Source: Flavobacterium rakeshii
GTDB lineage: Bacteria; Bacteroidota; Bacteroidia; Flavobacteriales; Flavobacteriaceae
Assembly (NCBI RefSeq): GCF_009741375.1
Contig: NZ_WOWP01000001.1
Span: 124,001 to 188,000 of the forward strand
Reading direction: 5' to 3'
Length of the DNA: 64,000 bases
The notes below the pieces were generated by a model. The model was not told the origin of the DNA. It did no database searches and saw only the letters and a list, made by a program, of their open reading frames with translations. A program made the translations under genes and the position numbers. Positions 1 through 9,667 of the stretch are shown in pieces (positions within the stretch are counted from its first letter, which is position 1; every line of letters starts with the position of its first letter).

Positions 1-3000
1 TATTGATGGCTCACTAGCTACAAGAACAACATCTGGAGCATCAGTTACAGTAGCTGTAACTGCCATTCTTGGGCTTGAACATATAGCTGTACCATTAATT
101 ATCATTTGAGCTCTGTTTGAGCTTGTAGTTGTATTACCAGATTCACCTACACTACCTGTAGTTGCTGCACAAATATCGGCAGCAGTTTGGTTATCTGCAT
201 AAGTATAAGTTGTACCGGTATATCCTGCATTGTCATACAATACTGTTGATGATGTACCTCCGAAGTTTACATTGCTGTAACAAACCTGTACCACAACGTT
301 GCTTGAACCATCCCAAGCAAACGGAGTAGTAAATGCATACGTATTAACACCTACAGTTAATGGTTGAGCCGCATTAGTATACACCTGTGTTAAACCATCA
401 ACATGAGTTGTTGTAGCTTCACTTTGAGTTGTAGTACCTACACTTACAGCGAAGTTATTGAAAGTAGGAGTACCTAAAGAAGTAATAGTAAAGGCTATCG
501 AGTTAATAGGTCCGGCAGATAAACCTGCTGCCTGTAAATCAGAAGCTTTAATTATATATTGTGTTTTAACACCACCCCAACCATGATAGTATGGAGAGCT
601 ACCACCACTTGAACTAGTACTTCCACCAGCTCCAAGAGTTGCATCTGTATCGGCAATTGGAGAACCTGCACTTACATAAAAATCAGTAGTTTCTGTAACT
701 AAAGGAGTTGTAAATGATTCGCCCTGCCCTAACATAGTACCGCCTTCGGCACTATCATACCAGCTTAACACACCATCAAGCTCAGCAGTTGCAGAAAGTT
801 CTGCCTCACCCTGTCCGCAAACAGAGCCTCCTTCTGTAGTAAGCACTTCAGGGTAATCACACATAGTAGTAAATACCTGAGCCACACTCCAGTCACTATA
901 AACATCTGTACACTCTGTTCTTACATATACATAGTACATTGTAGACGGTGTAAGCCCTGTAACATCTACAGAAGTTTCTGTAGTCATATCTCCTGAAGCA
1001 GGAGCAGTATCTGTAGTAACAACTGCATACTCATAACCAGTAGGAACGCCTACCGTAGGAGCTTCCCATGAAAGTGATACTCCATTTTTAGTAACGCTAG
1101 CCGGAGCTGCCACTACAGGAACATCACAAGACGGAGTTTCCTCTACAAGTATGTTTGTAATATGGAAATCATAATCCGGTGCGTCATCCGCAGGTCCATC
1201 TGTACCCTGGAAACCTATCTGAATTGTTTGTCCTACAAAATCAGTAAGTGGTAAAGTAAAATCAGTAAGTGAGTTACTTAAAGTAGCTGTATTAGCTGCT
1301 TCAAAGACATAAAGAGAAGTCCATGTAGCACCACAGTCAGTACTAACAAGTACGTTAACTTTATCATCAGTACCCTGCATTCCTTCCGGATCCACGCCAC
1401 CACTGTTATAGTTACTAATAGCCGCTTTAAACTTAAGTCTTGAATTTACAGTAAGTGCAATTTTAGGACTTATTATCCATGAGTTTCTGGTATTAGTATA
1501 TAAATTGATTTTTGCTGTTTTAACACCTAAACTAGTACTACCTGTCCAACTTGAAGTTACCCCAGAAGGGTTAGCATTTGTTGGCGCTGTACCACCAGAT
1601 GTAGTAATTGAAGCCTCAAACCATCCCGGTACAACAGCACCAAGGTTAGCATCAACAAAATCAGTAAAATTATTTACAACAGGTAAAGCCGCAGCAACAC
1701 CCGGTACATTTACTGTTAAAGCATTAGTATCAGTAGATACATTAATTAAAGTATTGTATGGATCAGCACCACAGCGGTTGTATTCATACACTTTAGTATA
1801 ATACATTGTACCACAAGATAAACCTGAAACAGTTACTGATGTACCTGTACCATCATAAACAATTTGCTGACCAGCACCGGCAAAAGTACTGTTTGCAGCA
1901 TAAGCAGCAATACCTACACCATCTGTTGGATCTGTAATTGGTGTATCACTAACTACAACCATTCTGCGTCCGCCATCACCATTAGTCCAGCTAAGTGCCA
2001 TAGAAGAAAAACCAATATTTCCTGTTACTAAAGCAGAAGCCTGTGTAGCAGGAGCAATTTGTGGAGTTAATGTTACTGCTGTAGAGTAAGCCTCTTCGGC
2101 ACTGTTTGTACAGGTAACTTTTAAACGGTACTGAATATCTGCACCTGCATAAACTGCCGGAGTATAACTAGCTGTGGTTGCACCTGTACCTCCTGTAGCG
2201 TTAGCCCAGTTAGCACCGGCATCTGTAGATTCCTGCCACTGATAAGCAATACCAGGCTCTACTAATCCAGACGCACCAGATACAGTTATAGCCGATGGCG
2301 TAGCACCTGCACATACATAACGTACAGCAGGATCATTAGCTGTTCCACCATCAGGAACACCTGTACATGGTGGCGGAGGGTTAAAAGTATAAGTTAATCC
2401 ACTTGTAAACCCTAAAGCTCCATTAAACGATGCTATAGATGAGCCACTAACTCCTGTAGTAATTTGAGAAGGAGCGTTCCAGTCACCATCAGTAGCAACA
2501 GTTAAGCAAACATAGTTTGATGTAGAACTTTTAATTCCAAGCTGTGGTTGATAATCAGTACTAGCAGCATAAGGAGGAGTACCATCATACACAAATTTTA
2601 TAACACCTGTTACAGTGTTTAAACGTGCCTGAAAGTTAAAACTCTCTGATTTAAGGTATCTCCTAAAATTTGTCCACTGGATTACAACCTCATCACCTAC
2701 CTGTTCCCAACGTATAGTTGCAGAACCGGATGCACCAGCCCCTAAATCTCCTGAGAACGGAGCCAAAAACACGTTATTACCAGTATTACTGCTTATAACA
2801 CGATAATTAAAACTAGAAGGTGCACTGCTTCCCCCTAATTGTACCTGACCATTACTGGTTACATAAAAGGTGGAGTAAGATGTGCCTGCAAAGTTAAAAG
2901 CTGTTGGCAGGGTTAGCTCGCCTGAAGAATAACTATCCAAAGAAGGTGAATAGTCTGTAGCGGATGTAATAAGCGTACCTCCCGTTATTGGGGTGTACAC

Positions 3001-3141
3001 ACCGTTAGATTGAACAAACGAATATAAATCCGCCTGAGAAAAAGTTTTTGTAGCTCCTAACATAAGAAGTAAGTAAGTGGCAGACATAATCCACCCTTTA
3101 CAACCTCTTTGCCAGAAGCTTTTGAATGTAGTTTTTTTCAT
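1..3141 (-). CDS. Giant secreted multidomain adhesin-like protein (partial, C-terminus outside window)
   Basis: An open frame of 1047 codons runs from an ATG at 3141 off the left edge of the window. Translation by eye gives an N-terminal signal peptide (basic start, hydrophobic core, end near TFSQA at about residue 36). Next comes a beta-rich module (about 40-260), an Ig/SPRY-like segment (about 270-350), a choice-of-anchor J / cleaved-adhesin-like module (about 490-665), a fibronectin type III domain (about 668-760), a short Bacteroidota Ig-like domain containing WYDSAEGG (about 762-822), and a further Ser/Gly/Thr-rich beta module. Such proteins are normally exported by the type IX system with a C-terminal sorting domain; that end lies outside the window, so type IX export is an inference. 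Binding target unknown. Confidence 0.8.
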   Translation of the reverse strand, partial: MKKTTFKSFWQRGCKGWIMSATYLLLMLGATKTFSQADLYSFVQSNGVYTPITGGTLITSATDYSPSLDSYSSGELTLPTAFNFAGTSYSTFYVTSNGQVQLGGSSAPSSFNYRVISSNTGNNVFLAPFSGDLGAGASGSATIRWEQVGDEVVIQWTNFRRYLKSESFNFQARLNTVTGVIKFVYDGTPPYAASTDYQPQLGIKSSTSNYVCLTVATDGDWNAPSQITTGVSGSSIASFNGALGFTSGLTYTFNPPPPCTGVPDGGTANDPAVRYVCAGATPSAITVSGASGLVEPGIAYQWQESTDAGANWANATGGTGATTASYTPAVYAGADIQYRLKVTCTNSAEEAYSTAVTLTPQIAPATQASALVTGNIGFSSMALSWTNGDGGRRMVVVSDTPITDPTDGVGIAAYAANSTFAGAGQQIVYDGTGTSVTVSGLSCGTMYYTKVYEYNRCGADPYNTLINVSTDTNALTVNVPGVAAALPVVNNFTDFVDANLGAVVPGWFEASITTSGGTAPTNANPSGVTSSWTGSTSLGVKTAKINLYTNTRNSWIISPKIALTVNSRLKFKAAISNYNSGGVDPEGMQGTDDKVNVLVSTDCGATWTSLYVFEAANTATLSNSLTDFTLPLTDFVGQTIQIGFQGTDGPADDAPDYDFHITNILVEETPSCDVPVVAAPASVTKNGVSLSWEAPTVGVPTGYEYAVVTTDTAPASGDMTTETSVDVTGLTPSTMYYVYVRTECTDVYSDWSVAQVFTTMCDYPEVLTTEGGSVCGQGEAELSATAELDGVLSWYDSAEGGTMLGQGESFTTPLVTETTDFYVSAGSPIADTDATLGAGGSTSSSGGSSPYYHGWGGVKTQYIIKASDLQAAGLSAGPINSIAFTITSLGTPTFNNFAVSVGTTTQSEATTTHVDGLTQVYTNAAQPLTVGVNTYAFTTPFAWDGSSNVVVQVCYSNVNFGGTSSTVLYDNAGYTGTTYTYADNQTAADICAATTGSVGESGNTTTSSNRAQMIINGTAICSSPRMAVTATVTDAPDVVLVASEPSI

Positions 3142-3428
3142 GTAACATCAAGTTTTAATTAATTGTTAATAAAATTATAATTTTTTACCCTAAAAAATTA
3201 ACAATATAACAATAAGTGACATTTTTATTAAAAAAATTGATTTTGTTACATTTCATTACATTTTTTACACAATATCCCTTTTATTTCTAAATATTTATTT
3301 TTTAAATAATGTTTTTGTGTTAATTTTTTAACAGACATTTTTATTAAAAACTAAATAAAATAACAAAAACAACAAAAAAAAGTCCCACTAGGGGACTTAT
3401 TGTATAATATACCATAAAAGGTTAAAAA
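3142..3428. other. AT-rich intergenic region
   Basis: Very AT-rich DNA between the adhesin start and the fabI stop, both on the minus strand. It should hold the adhesin promoter, but I see no clear TAnnTTTG box. The only clear element is the fabI terminator at its right side. Confidence 0.6.
3373..3398 (-). terminator. Rho-independent terminator after fabI
   Basis: Inverted repeat AAGTCCC / GGGACTT with a 5-nt loop (3380-3398). On the minus strand it is followed by a run of eight T, about 30 bases past the fabI stop. Confidence 0.85.
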
Positions 3429-4247
3429 TTATTCATGTTCAGGATATAACATATCCATAACTTTTGCACTTACTCCGGTAGAAGAGTACCCTCCGTCATG
3501 AAATAAATTTTGCATGGTTACCATCCTGGTAAGATCTGAGAAAAGTGTTATACAGTAATCTGCACACGATTCGGCATCTGCATTACCCAGCGGAGCAATA
3601 GCATCTGCATAATCATAAAAGTCGTTAAACCCTTTAATACCGGTACCTGCCGTTGTTTTTGTAGGTGACTGTGACACCGTATTAATACGTACTTTTTTCT
3701 CTACTCCATAGTGGTAACCAAAGCTTCTGGCAATAGATTCGAGCATAGCTTTAATATCTGCCATATCTGTATAGAAAGGATAAGTTCTTTGAGCTGCCAT
3801 GTATGTTAGTGCTACCACACTACCCCCTTCGTTAATAGCATCCAGGTGTTTAGCAACACTAAGCATTTTGTGTAGTGATAGTGCCGAAACATCTACACCT
3901 TTCATAAAATAATCATAGTTAGAGTCTACATAAGGTATGTTTTTACGAATGTTTACACTCATACCTATAGAGTGAAGCACAAAGTCTATTTTACCTCCCA
4001 GTATCTCCTGAGCCTTAGTATATAAGTTCTCTAAATCCTCAGTATTAGTAGCATCTGCAGGGATTATTTGTGAACCGGTTTTTTCGGCAAGCTCGTTAAT
4101 CTCTCCCATTCTCATGGCTATAGGAGCATTAGTTAACACAAAAGTTGCTCCCTGTTCATGAGCCTTTTCGGCAATTTTCCATGCAATAGAATTTTTATCT
4201 AAAGCTCCGGTAATAATACCTCTTTTACCTTTTAACAGATTATTCAT
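3429..4247 (-). CDS. fabI: Enoyl-[acyl-carrier-protein] reductase, FabI type
   Basis: 272 aa, the usual FabI length. FabI reduces the trans-2 double bond of enoyl-ACP with NAD(P)H in the last step of each fatty-acid elongation cycle. The N-terminus has the FabI form of the SDR nucleotide-binding loop (GIITGALDKNSIAW, residues 10-23). The catalytic Tyr-x6-Lys pair is Tyr159 and Lys166, with a second conserved Tyr149, which fits FabI and not a general SDR. It lies 61 bp downstream of fabV on the same strand, but a hairpin terminator separates them, so it is probably transcribed at least partly on its own. Having FabI and FabV together gives two unrelated enzymes for one step. Confidence 0.93.
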   Translation of the reverse strand: MNNLLKGKRGIITGALDKNSIAWKIAEKAHEQGATFVLTNAPIAMRMGEINELAEKTGSQIIPADATNTEDLENLYTKAQEILGGKIDFVLHSIGMSVNIRKNIPYVDSNYDYFMKGVDVSALSLHKMLSVAKHLDAINEGGSVVALTYMAAQRTYPFYTDMADIKAMLESIARSFGYHYGVEKKVRINTVSQSPTKTTAGTGIKGFNDFYDYADAIAPLGNADAESCADYCITLFSDLTRMVTMQNLFHDGGYSSTGVSAKVMDMLYPEHE

Positions 4248-4270
4248 AATTTAATTTATTTTGGTTAGAA

Positions 4271-4298
4271 ACAAAAAACCCTGCAAATTGCAGGGTTT
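4271..4298 (-). terminator. Terminator between fabV and fabI
   Basis: Stem AAACCCTGC / GCAGGGTTT (4276-4298) with loop AAATT, followed on the minus strand by TTTTTT. It ends fabV transcription or attenuates read-through into fabI. Confidence 0.8.
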
Positions 4299-4308
4299 CC
4301 CATATGCT

Positions 4309-5499
4309 TTATTGTATACTTTCAATAGGCACAACCTCATTTACATCGGCTTTATAATCTACTCCTTCGTAGTCAAAACCAAACAGGTTGTAAAAATCTT
4401 TTCTGTATCCTTCAAGATCACCAATTTCATTTAGGTTCTCGGTTGTAGCCTGTTCCCAAAGTTCGGCAACTCTTTGCTGAATATCATCTCGCATTTCCCA
4501 GTCGTCTATTCTAATACGTCCTTTCTCATCTACAGGAACAGCACCATTTGTATAAAGTCTGTCGGCATATAAACGCTGCATTTGCTCTACAGTACCTTCA
4601 TGAAGACCTGCTTCTTTCATGGTTTTGTAAAGTAATGAAATGTATAACGGAATTACCGGTATAGCCGAACTCGCCTGAGTTACTAATGCTTTATTTACCG
4701 ATACAAATGCTTTACCGTTTATATCTTTAAGCGCATCTGAAATTTCGAATGCTGTAGCTTCAAGATGATCTTTTGCACGACCAATAGTACCTTTTCTGTA
4801 AACCGGTTCTGTAAGTGCAGGCCCTATATAAGAATAAGCCACTGTAAGTGCTCCATCGGCAAGTGCTCCGGCATCTTTAAGTGCTTTCATCCACATAGCC
4901 CAGTCTTCACCACCCATTACGGTTACCGTGTTTTCAATATCATCGTCCTTACATGGCTCGATAGAAATCTCTGAAACCTTACCGGTATGGAAGTCTACCG
5001 TTTTATTACTAAATACTCCGCCAATAGGCTTAAGTACGCTACGGTGAGTTACACCTGTATCAGGATGAGTACGTACCGGAGAAGCAAGGCTGTATATCAC
5101 TAAGTCTACCTGACCTAAATCTTCCTTAATAAGATCTATTGTTTGTTTTTTAATTTCGTTTGAGAAAGCATCACCATTAACGCTTTTTGCATATAAACCG
5201 GCTTTGTGAGCTTCTTTTTCAAAAGCTGCCGAATTATACCATCCCGGTGATCCCGGTTTACCTTCGCTTGGTGCTTTTTCAAAGAACACACCTATTGTAG
5301 ATGCGTCACTACCAAATGCGCTGGTAATTCTTGATGAAAGTCCGAATCCGGTAGAAGCACCAATAACAAGTACTTTTTTAGCACCGTTTATGACTCCTTT
5401 AGACTTTACATATTCAATTTGATTTTTTACGTTTTGCTCAGCTCCCGTTGGGTGGGCAGTTAAGCAAATAAATCCTCTCATTCTTGGTTCTATAATCAT
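4309..5499 (-). CDS. fabV: Trans-2-enoyl-CoA / enoyl-ACP reductase, FabV type
   Basis: 396 aa, typical for FabV/TER. The N-terminus MIIEPRMRGFICLTAHP is the family signature, and the cofactor loop VLVIGASTGFGLSSR follows at about 44-58. The active site has the FabV spacing Tyr-x8-Lys (YRKGTIGRAK), in place of the Tyr-x6-Lys of FabI. FabV reduces enoyl-ACP or enoyl-CoA with NADH and is known in other bacteria as a triclosan-tolerant alternative to FabI. Its promoter lies inside the 3' end of recN. It is followed by a terminator and then fabI. Confidence 0.93.
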   Translation of the reverse strand: MIIEPRMRGFICLTAHPTGAEQNVKNQIEYVKSKGVINGAKKVLVIGASTGFGLSSRITSAFGSDASTIGVFFEKAPSEGKPGSPGWYNSAAFEKEAHKAGLYAKSVNGDAFSNEIKKQTIDLIKEDLGQVDLVIYSLASPVRTHPDTGVTHRSVLKPIGGVFSNKTVDFHTGKVSEISIEPCKDDDIENTVTVMGGEDWAMWMKALKDAGALADGALTVAYSYIGPALTEPVYRKGTIGRAKDHLEATAFEISDALKDINGKAFVSVNKALVTQASSAIPVIPLYISLLYKTMKEAGLHEGTVEQMQRLYADRLYTNGAVPVDEKGRIRIDDWEMRDDIQQRVAELWEQATTENLNEIGDLEGYRKDFYNLFGFDYEGVDYKADVNEVVPIESIQ

Positions 5500-5538
5500 A
5501 CCCTCAAGTATTTTTTATCAAATGCAATTATTTCACTA

Positions 5539-5568
5539 CAAATATAACCTGTTTTTTCAGTTGAGCAA
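5539..5568 (-). promoter_or_regulatory. Promoter of fabV inside the recN 3' end
   Basis: On the minus strand, a TTG (5568-5566) is followed after exactly 19 bases by TATATTTG (5546-5539). This matches the Bacteroidota -33 / -7 (TAnnTTTG) consensus. The -33 part overlaps the last codons of recN, so fabV can be expressed independently of the recN operon. Confidence 0.7.
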
Positions 5569-7209
5569 CGCTCTGGCGTGGTTAAGAGCCGAATCGGTAA
5601 TATCTTTACCCGAAAGCATTTCGGCAATCTCCCTAATCCTTTCATCCTCAGACAAAAGCTTAAGTTCAGATACTGTGGTATCTCCCTGTATACTTTTAAA
5701 TACTTTATAATGCTGAGCACCTTTCCCGGCAATTTGAGGCAGGTGGGTAATAGCAAATACCTGCATATCACTACTCATTACCTTCATGATGTCACCCATT
5801 TTATTAGCTACCTCACCCGAAACTCCGGTATCAATCTCATCAAAAATAATAGTGGGAAGCTGAGAATAATCGGCCAGTACTGCTTTTACCGCAAGCATAA
5901 TTCTGGACATTTCCCCTCCGGAAGCCACTTTTTTAAGCAATCCAAAATCAGTTCCCTTATTAGCTGAAAACAGCAGGTTTATTTCATCCTTACCATTTGG
6001 CTGATAAGTATCCTTATGGATAATATCAAAATTAAAGCGTGCGTTTGGCATTCCAAGTTGTGCCAATATCGCCATAACCCTGTCGGTTAACACAGGGATA
6101 GCTTGTTGCCTGTTTTCAAACATTACAAGTGCCGTTGCATCAGCATTAGCTTTTGCTTTTTCCAGCTCGGCTTCAAGCCTGTTGATAGACTCGTCCAGCT
6201 CATCTGCTTTAAGCACTTTGCCATCTAAGTCTTCACGAATAGCAATAAGCTCTTCAACCGTAGCTACATTATGCTTTTTTTGCAGGCTGTATATTAACTG
6301 TAATTTTTGGTTCACCAGTTCCAGTTGCTGAGGGTCGTCTGCCAAATTTTCTGCATCCTGAGACACCTCGTTGCTTATGTCATCAAATTCTATAAGCAGA
6401 CTAGAAATACGTTCGTGAAAATCGTTATACTGCTTACTGATTCCACTTATTTTTTGCAGGGCGTTTTTAATCTCTTTCAGATTTTGCAATGCTCCAATTT
6501 GCTCCTCGTTAGCAATGGAAAGCACTTTAGAAAGCGATTCCTTTAAAAACTCAACATTGCTTAGCTTTTCCAGTTCAGCTTCCAGCTCAGCCTGCTCTCC
6601 TTCTTTAAGGTTAGCCTCAAGAAGCTCATTAAGCAGAAATGTATTATAGTCGGCCTCCTTAGCAAGTGCTTCTTTTTCCTCTTTAGCTTTTTTGAGTCCG
6701 CTTTGTGCCTGTCTTACTGCTGTAAGCTGTTTTTTGTATACTGCCAGATGCTGGGCATTTTTACCAATAGCATCCAGTATTTGAAGCTGGTATTGCTCGT
6801 CTGACAGTTCGCGGGTTTGCTGCTGCGAATGTATATCAATAAGGAAATCACCCAGTCCCTGCAACTCCTGCAGGTTAACCGGACTATCATTCACAAAAGC
6901 GCGCGATTTACCAGAAGGAAGTATTTCCCTCCTGATTATGGTAATATCCTCATAATCGAGGTCGTTTTCCCGAAAAAATTCCTGAAGACTGTATCCGCTT
7001 ATTTTAAAATGTGCTTCTACCACACATTTTTGTTCTTTATCTTTAAGCGATGTCAAATCGGCGCGTTTACCCAATATTAAACCAAGTGCACCTAAAATAA
7101 TAGATTTACCGGCTCCTGTTTCACCTGTGATTACAGATAATTTACTGGAAAACTCGATATCAAGATGCTCAATAAGAGCAAAATTTTTAATAGATAATGA
7201 TTGTAGCAT
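5557..7209 (-). CDS. recN: DNA repair protein RecN
   Basis: 550 aa, full family length. RecN is an SMC-like ATPase acting at double-strand breaks in recombinational repair. The Walker A motif GETGAGKS is at 29-36. Long coiled-coil stretches rich in Glu/Lys/Leu occupy about 150-370. The C-terminal ATPase half has an ABC-type signature (ASGGEMSRIMLA) and Walker B (TIIFDEIDTGVSG). It is the last gene of the bamD-rpoZ-coaBC-DUF4835-recN run, with 36 bp between it and the DUF4835 gene. Confidence 0.96.
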   Translation of the reverse strand: MLQSLSIKNFALIEHLDIEFSSKLSVITGETGAGKSIILGALGLILGKRADLTSLKDKEQKCVVEAHFKISGYSLQEFFRENDLDYEDITIIRREILPSGKSRAFVNDSPVNLQELQGLGDFLIDIHSQQQTRELSDEQYQLQILDAIGKNAQHLAVYKKQLTAVRQAQSGLKKAKEEKEALAKEADYNTFLLNELLEANLKEGEQAELEAELEKLSNVEFLKESLSKVLSIANEEQIGALQNLKEIKNALQKISGISKQYNDFHERISSLLIEFDDISNEVSQDAENLADDPQQLELVNQKLQLIYSLQKKHNVATVEELIAIREDLDGKVLKADELDESINRLEAELEKAKANADATALVMFENRQQAIPVLTDRVMAILAQLGMPNARFNFDIIHKDTYQPNGKDEINLLFSANKGTDFGLLKKVASGGEMSRIMLAVKAVLADYSQLPTIIFDEIDTGVSGEVANKMGDIMKVMSSDMQVFAITHLPQIAGKGAQHYKVFKSIQGDTTVSELKLLSEDERIREIAEMLSGKDITDSALNHARALLN

Positions 7210-7245
7210 ATTAAACGGCGGCTGTGTTTTGCTTACACAAATGTA

Positions 7246-8130
7246 CTATTTAATATTACTCCATTTAGAAGAATTAAGTGGAGAAATTTTATTTAGCGTA
7301 TCTACAAGGTTTGTAAGGGTTACCATAGGTCCGGCAGAGAAGATTGATACAACCTCGTCTGACTTGGCATCAAAAAAAACACGGGTTAAAAAAGCATTAG
7401 GTCTTGCCTTGTTCACTTTTGAAAGCGTATTAATAGCTTCTATAATTTTTTCTTTGCCTTCCTTGCTACTATCAGCCATTATATCCATACCTAAGCGGTG
7501 ATAGTCATATAGTGCCTGCCTAAAATCCCTGTAGGTGTTAGAAAGCATATCGTTTATTAAAAAGTACCTGTTTTGATTACCATCCTGCTGACTCCACCCC
7601 TTATAACCGCTTTGCTGTGCAGCCGATGCTATACGTTGTGCTACCTCATAGTGTGGTGTTCCGCCTTCAAACTCATAAGTATCGGCATCCATACCAATAA
7701 TCATATTGGCATAAAATGAAATAACGCTTATAAGGTTTGATGTATAACTTTCGGGATTATATACCATATTTTGGAACTCGGTATATGAGAATCCAAAATT
7801 TTTGTCGTTAAAGTTAAGTACAGGAGAAAGGTAAGATGAGTTAAAAACTGGTCTTGACGACTGCACCTGTAATGTAGCATCAAAACTATTAGACTGATAT
7901 GCTGTAATATTTATAAAAAAAACACAGTCAATACGCTCATTACGCTCAAAATTTCTGTTAGTAAAACGGGTATTGTTTATAAATTCGGTAACCGAAGTTT
8001 CCAGTGTTTTAAATATTTGGGTGTTAGCATCGGTAATCTGGCTGGAATTCACCTGAACCGTTGCATTAAGCTCCTGCCCTTTTACAGTAAAAGATAATAA
8101 CAGCAACAATAATCCTAAATATCTATACAT
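7246..8130 (-). CDS. DUF4835 family secreted protein
   Basis: 294 aa with a clear signal peptide (MYRYLGLLLLLLSFTVKG) and no lipoprotein cysteine, so probably periplasmic or outer-membrane associated. Sequence and position between coaBC and recN match the Bacteroidota DUF4835 family. From memory, members of this family have been linked to the type IX secretion / gliding machinery (PorD name in some annotations); I cannot confirm that here. Its start codon overlaps the coaBC end by 8 bp, suggesting translational coupling. No catalytic motif is visible. Confidence 0.8.
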   Translation of the reverse strand: MYRYLGLLLLLLSFTVKGQELNATVQVNSSQITDANTQIFKTLETSVTEFINNTRFTNRNFERNERIDCVFFINITAYQSNSFDATLQVQSSRPVFNSSYLSPVLNFNDKNFGFSYTEFQNMVYNPESYTSNLISVISFYANMIIGMDADTYEFEGGTPHYEVAQRIASAAQQSGYKGWSQQDGNQNRYFLINDMLSNTYRDFRQALYDYHRLGMDIMADSSKEGKEKIIEAINTLSKVNKARPNAFLTRVFFDAKSDEVVSIFSAGPMVTLTNLVDTLNKISPLNSSKWSNIK

Positions 8131-9334
8131 TGTACCTCGTTTTAATTTTATTAACTATATCCTGCGCCACCTGTTCTTTAGATTTAAGCTCCTGTGGCTC
8201 TATATTAAACTGTGCATCGATAAAGGTAACCTTATTTGTTGGTTTACCAAAACCTGCTCCCTCATCATTAAGAGAGTTTAATACAATCAAATCTAAGTTT
8301 TTTTTCTTAATCTTTTGCTTGGCGTGCTCAATTTCATTTTCGGTTTCAAGTGCAAAACCTATCAGATACTGATGTTTTTTCTTTTCTCCGAGTGATGCAA
8401 GTATATCTGTAGTCTTTTCGAGCTCCAGCACTAAATTATCGTCGTTCTTCTTTATTTTCTGGCTGGCAACCGTTTTAGGTCTGTAATCAGCTACTGCCGC
8501 AGCTGCGACAGCCACATCTGCACTTTCAAAATACTCATGGCATGCGGCATACATATCTTTTCCCGAAACAACCGGAACAAGTTTTATACCGTCACCCTGT
8601 ACTTTTAAATGCGTAGGACCGCTTACCAATATTACCTCTGCCCCCTCTTTTGCAGCGGCATGGGCAATATCAAACCCCATTTTACCGGAAGAATGATTTC
8701 CTATAAAACGCACAGGATCTATAGCTTCGTATGTAGGCCCGGCAGTAATAAGTATTTTTTTTCCACGGAGCGGAAGTTTCCTCTCTATATCCTTCTCTAT
8801 AAAAGCTACTATATTTTCGGGTTCTGCCATACGCCCCTCGCCCGAAAGACCACTTGCAAGCTCGCCGGATTCGGCAGGTATCATAATGTTACCAAATTCC
8901 TGTAGGGATTTAAAACTGGATAGCGTAGACGGATGCTTGTACATATCAAGATCCATAGCCGGAGCGAAGTATACCGGGCATTTTGCCGATAAATAGGTTG
9001 CTATAAGAAGGTTATCACTGTTGCCCGATACCATTTTTGCCATGGTATTTGCAGTAGCCGGGGCTATTAAAAACAAATCGGCCCAAAGGCCCAATTCTAC
9101 GTGATTGTTCCAAACCGCGTTTTCATCCTCTTCGTTATAGAAAGTAGAATGAACCGGGTTTTTAGATAATGTGGAAAGTGTTAGCGGAGTAACAAAGTCT
9201 TTAGAAGCAGGTGTCATGACAACACGTACATCGGCACCTGCTTTTATAAGTAACCTTACCAGTGAGGCTGTTTTATATGCGGCAATCCCTCCTGAGATTC
9301 CCAGTAATATTTTTTTGCCGCGTAAAACAGACAT
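8123..9334 (-). CDS. coaBC: Bifunctional phosphopantothenoylcysteine decarboxylase / phosphopantothenate-cysteine ligase
   Basis: 403 aa. CoaBC joins cysteine to 4'-phosphopantothenate and decarboxylates the product, two steps of coenzyme A synthesis. The CoaC part (1-190) has the flavin-binding start KKILLGISGGIAAYK, the active-site His78 in NNHVELG, and PAMD in place of the common PAMN motif. The CoaB part (from about 190) begins GKKILITAGPTYEAIDPVRFI and contains KIKKNDD, a typical ligase motif. It lies between the omega subunit gene and DUF4835 in a tight operon. Confidence 0.95.
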   Translation of the reverse strand: MSVLRGKKILLGISGGIAAYKTASLVRLLIKAGADVRVVMTPASKDFVTPLTLSTLSKNPVHSTFYNEEDENAVWNNHVELGLWADLFLIAPATANTMAKMVSGNSDNLLIATYLSAKCPVYFAPAMDLDMYKHPSTLSSFKSLQEFGNIMIPAESGELASGLSGEGRMAEPENIVAFIEKDIERKLPLRGKKILITAGPTYEAIDPVRFIGNHSSGKMGFDIAHAAAKEGAEVILVSGPTHLKVQGDGIKLVPVVSGKDMYAACHEYFESADVAVAAAAVADYRPKTVASQKIKKNDDNLVLELEKTTDILASLGEKKKHQYLIGFALETENEIEHAKQKIKKKNLDLIVLNSLNDEGAGFGKPTNKVTFIDAQFNIEPQELKSKEQVAQDIVNKIKTRYNV

Positions 9335-9340
9335 GGTAAA

Positions 9341-9658
9341 TTATTTGTTTGATTCTCTGTAAGCTACTTTTTCTTCAAACCATTCCTGTAAAGCCAGTGC
9401 GTGAGGCTTAGGAAGCTTTTCGTAAAATTTAGACACTTCTATCTGCTCTTTATTTTCAAAGATCTCTTCAAGACTGTCGTTGTAAGTAGCAAACTCCTCA
9501 AGCTTCTCAATAAGTTCTTTTTTGATCTCTGTATTGATCTGGCTTGCTCTCTTAGCTATAATAGTAATAGCTTCGTAGATGTTACCTGTAGGCTCTTCAA
9601 TTTTGGTTCTGTTGTAGGTAACAGTGTTTACCGGAGCAGTTGTCTTCTTTAAATCCAT
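9341..9658 (-). CDS. rpoZ: RNA polymerase omega subunit, Bacteroidota type
   Basis: 105 aa from the ATG at 9658 (MDLKKTTAPVNTVTYN). A GTG one codon upstream at 9661 is in frame, but the ATG fits the family start. The protein resembles the omega/Rpb6-like small RNA polymerase subunit of Bacteroidota, with the conserved block NIYEAITIIAKRASQIN, and helps assemble and stabilise the polymerase. Its position between bamD and coaBC is the usual one in Flavobacteriaceae. 6-9 bp separate it from each neighbour. Confidence 0.85.
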   Translation of the reverse strand: MDLKKTTAPVNTVTYNRTKIEEPTGNIYEAITIIAKRASQINTEIKKELIEKLEEFATYNDSLEEIFENKEQIEVSKFYEKLPKPHALALQEWFEEKVAYRESNK

Positions 9659-9667
9659 CACTCGTTC

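Noticed and set aside
1505..1801. 98-aa plus-strand frame inside the giant adhesin
   Set aside because: It is antisense to a continuous 1047-codon frame with clear domains; low-complexity mirror of Thr/Val-rich coding DNA.
5578..5967. 129-aa plus-strand frame within recN
   Set aside because: Antisense to the RecN ATPase domain; no recognisable domain and no promoter or ribosome site.
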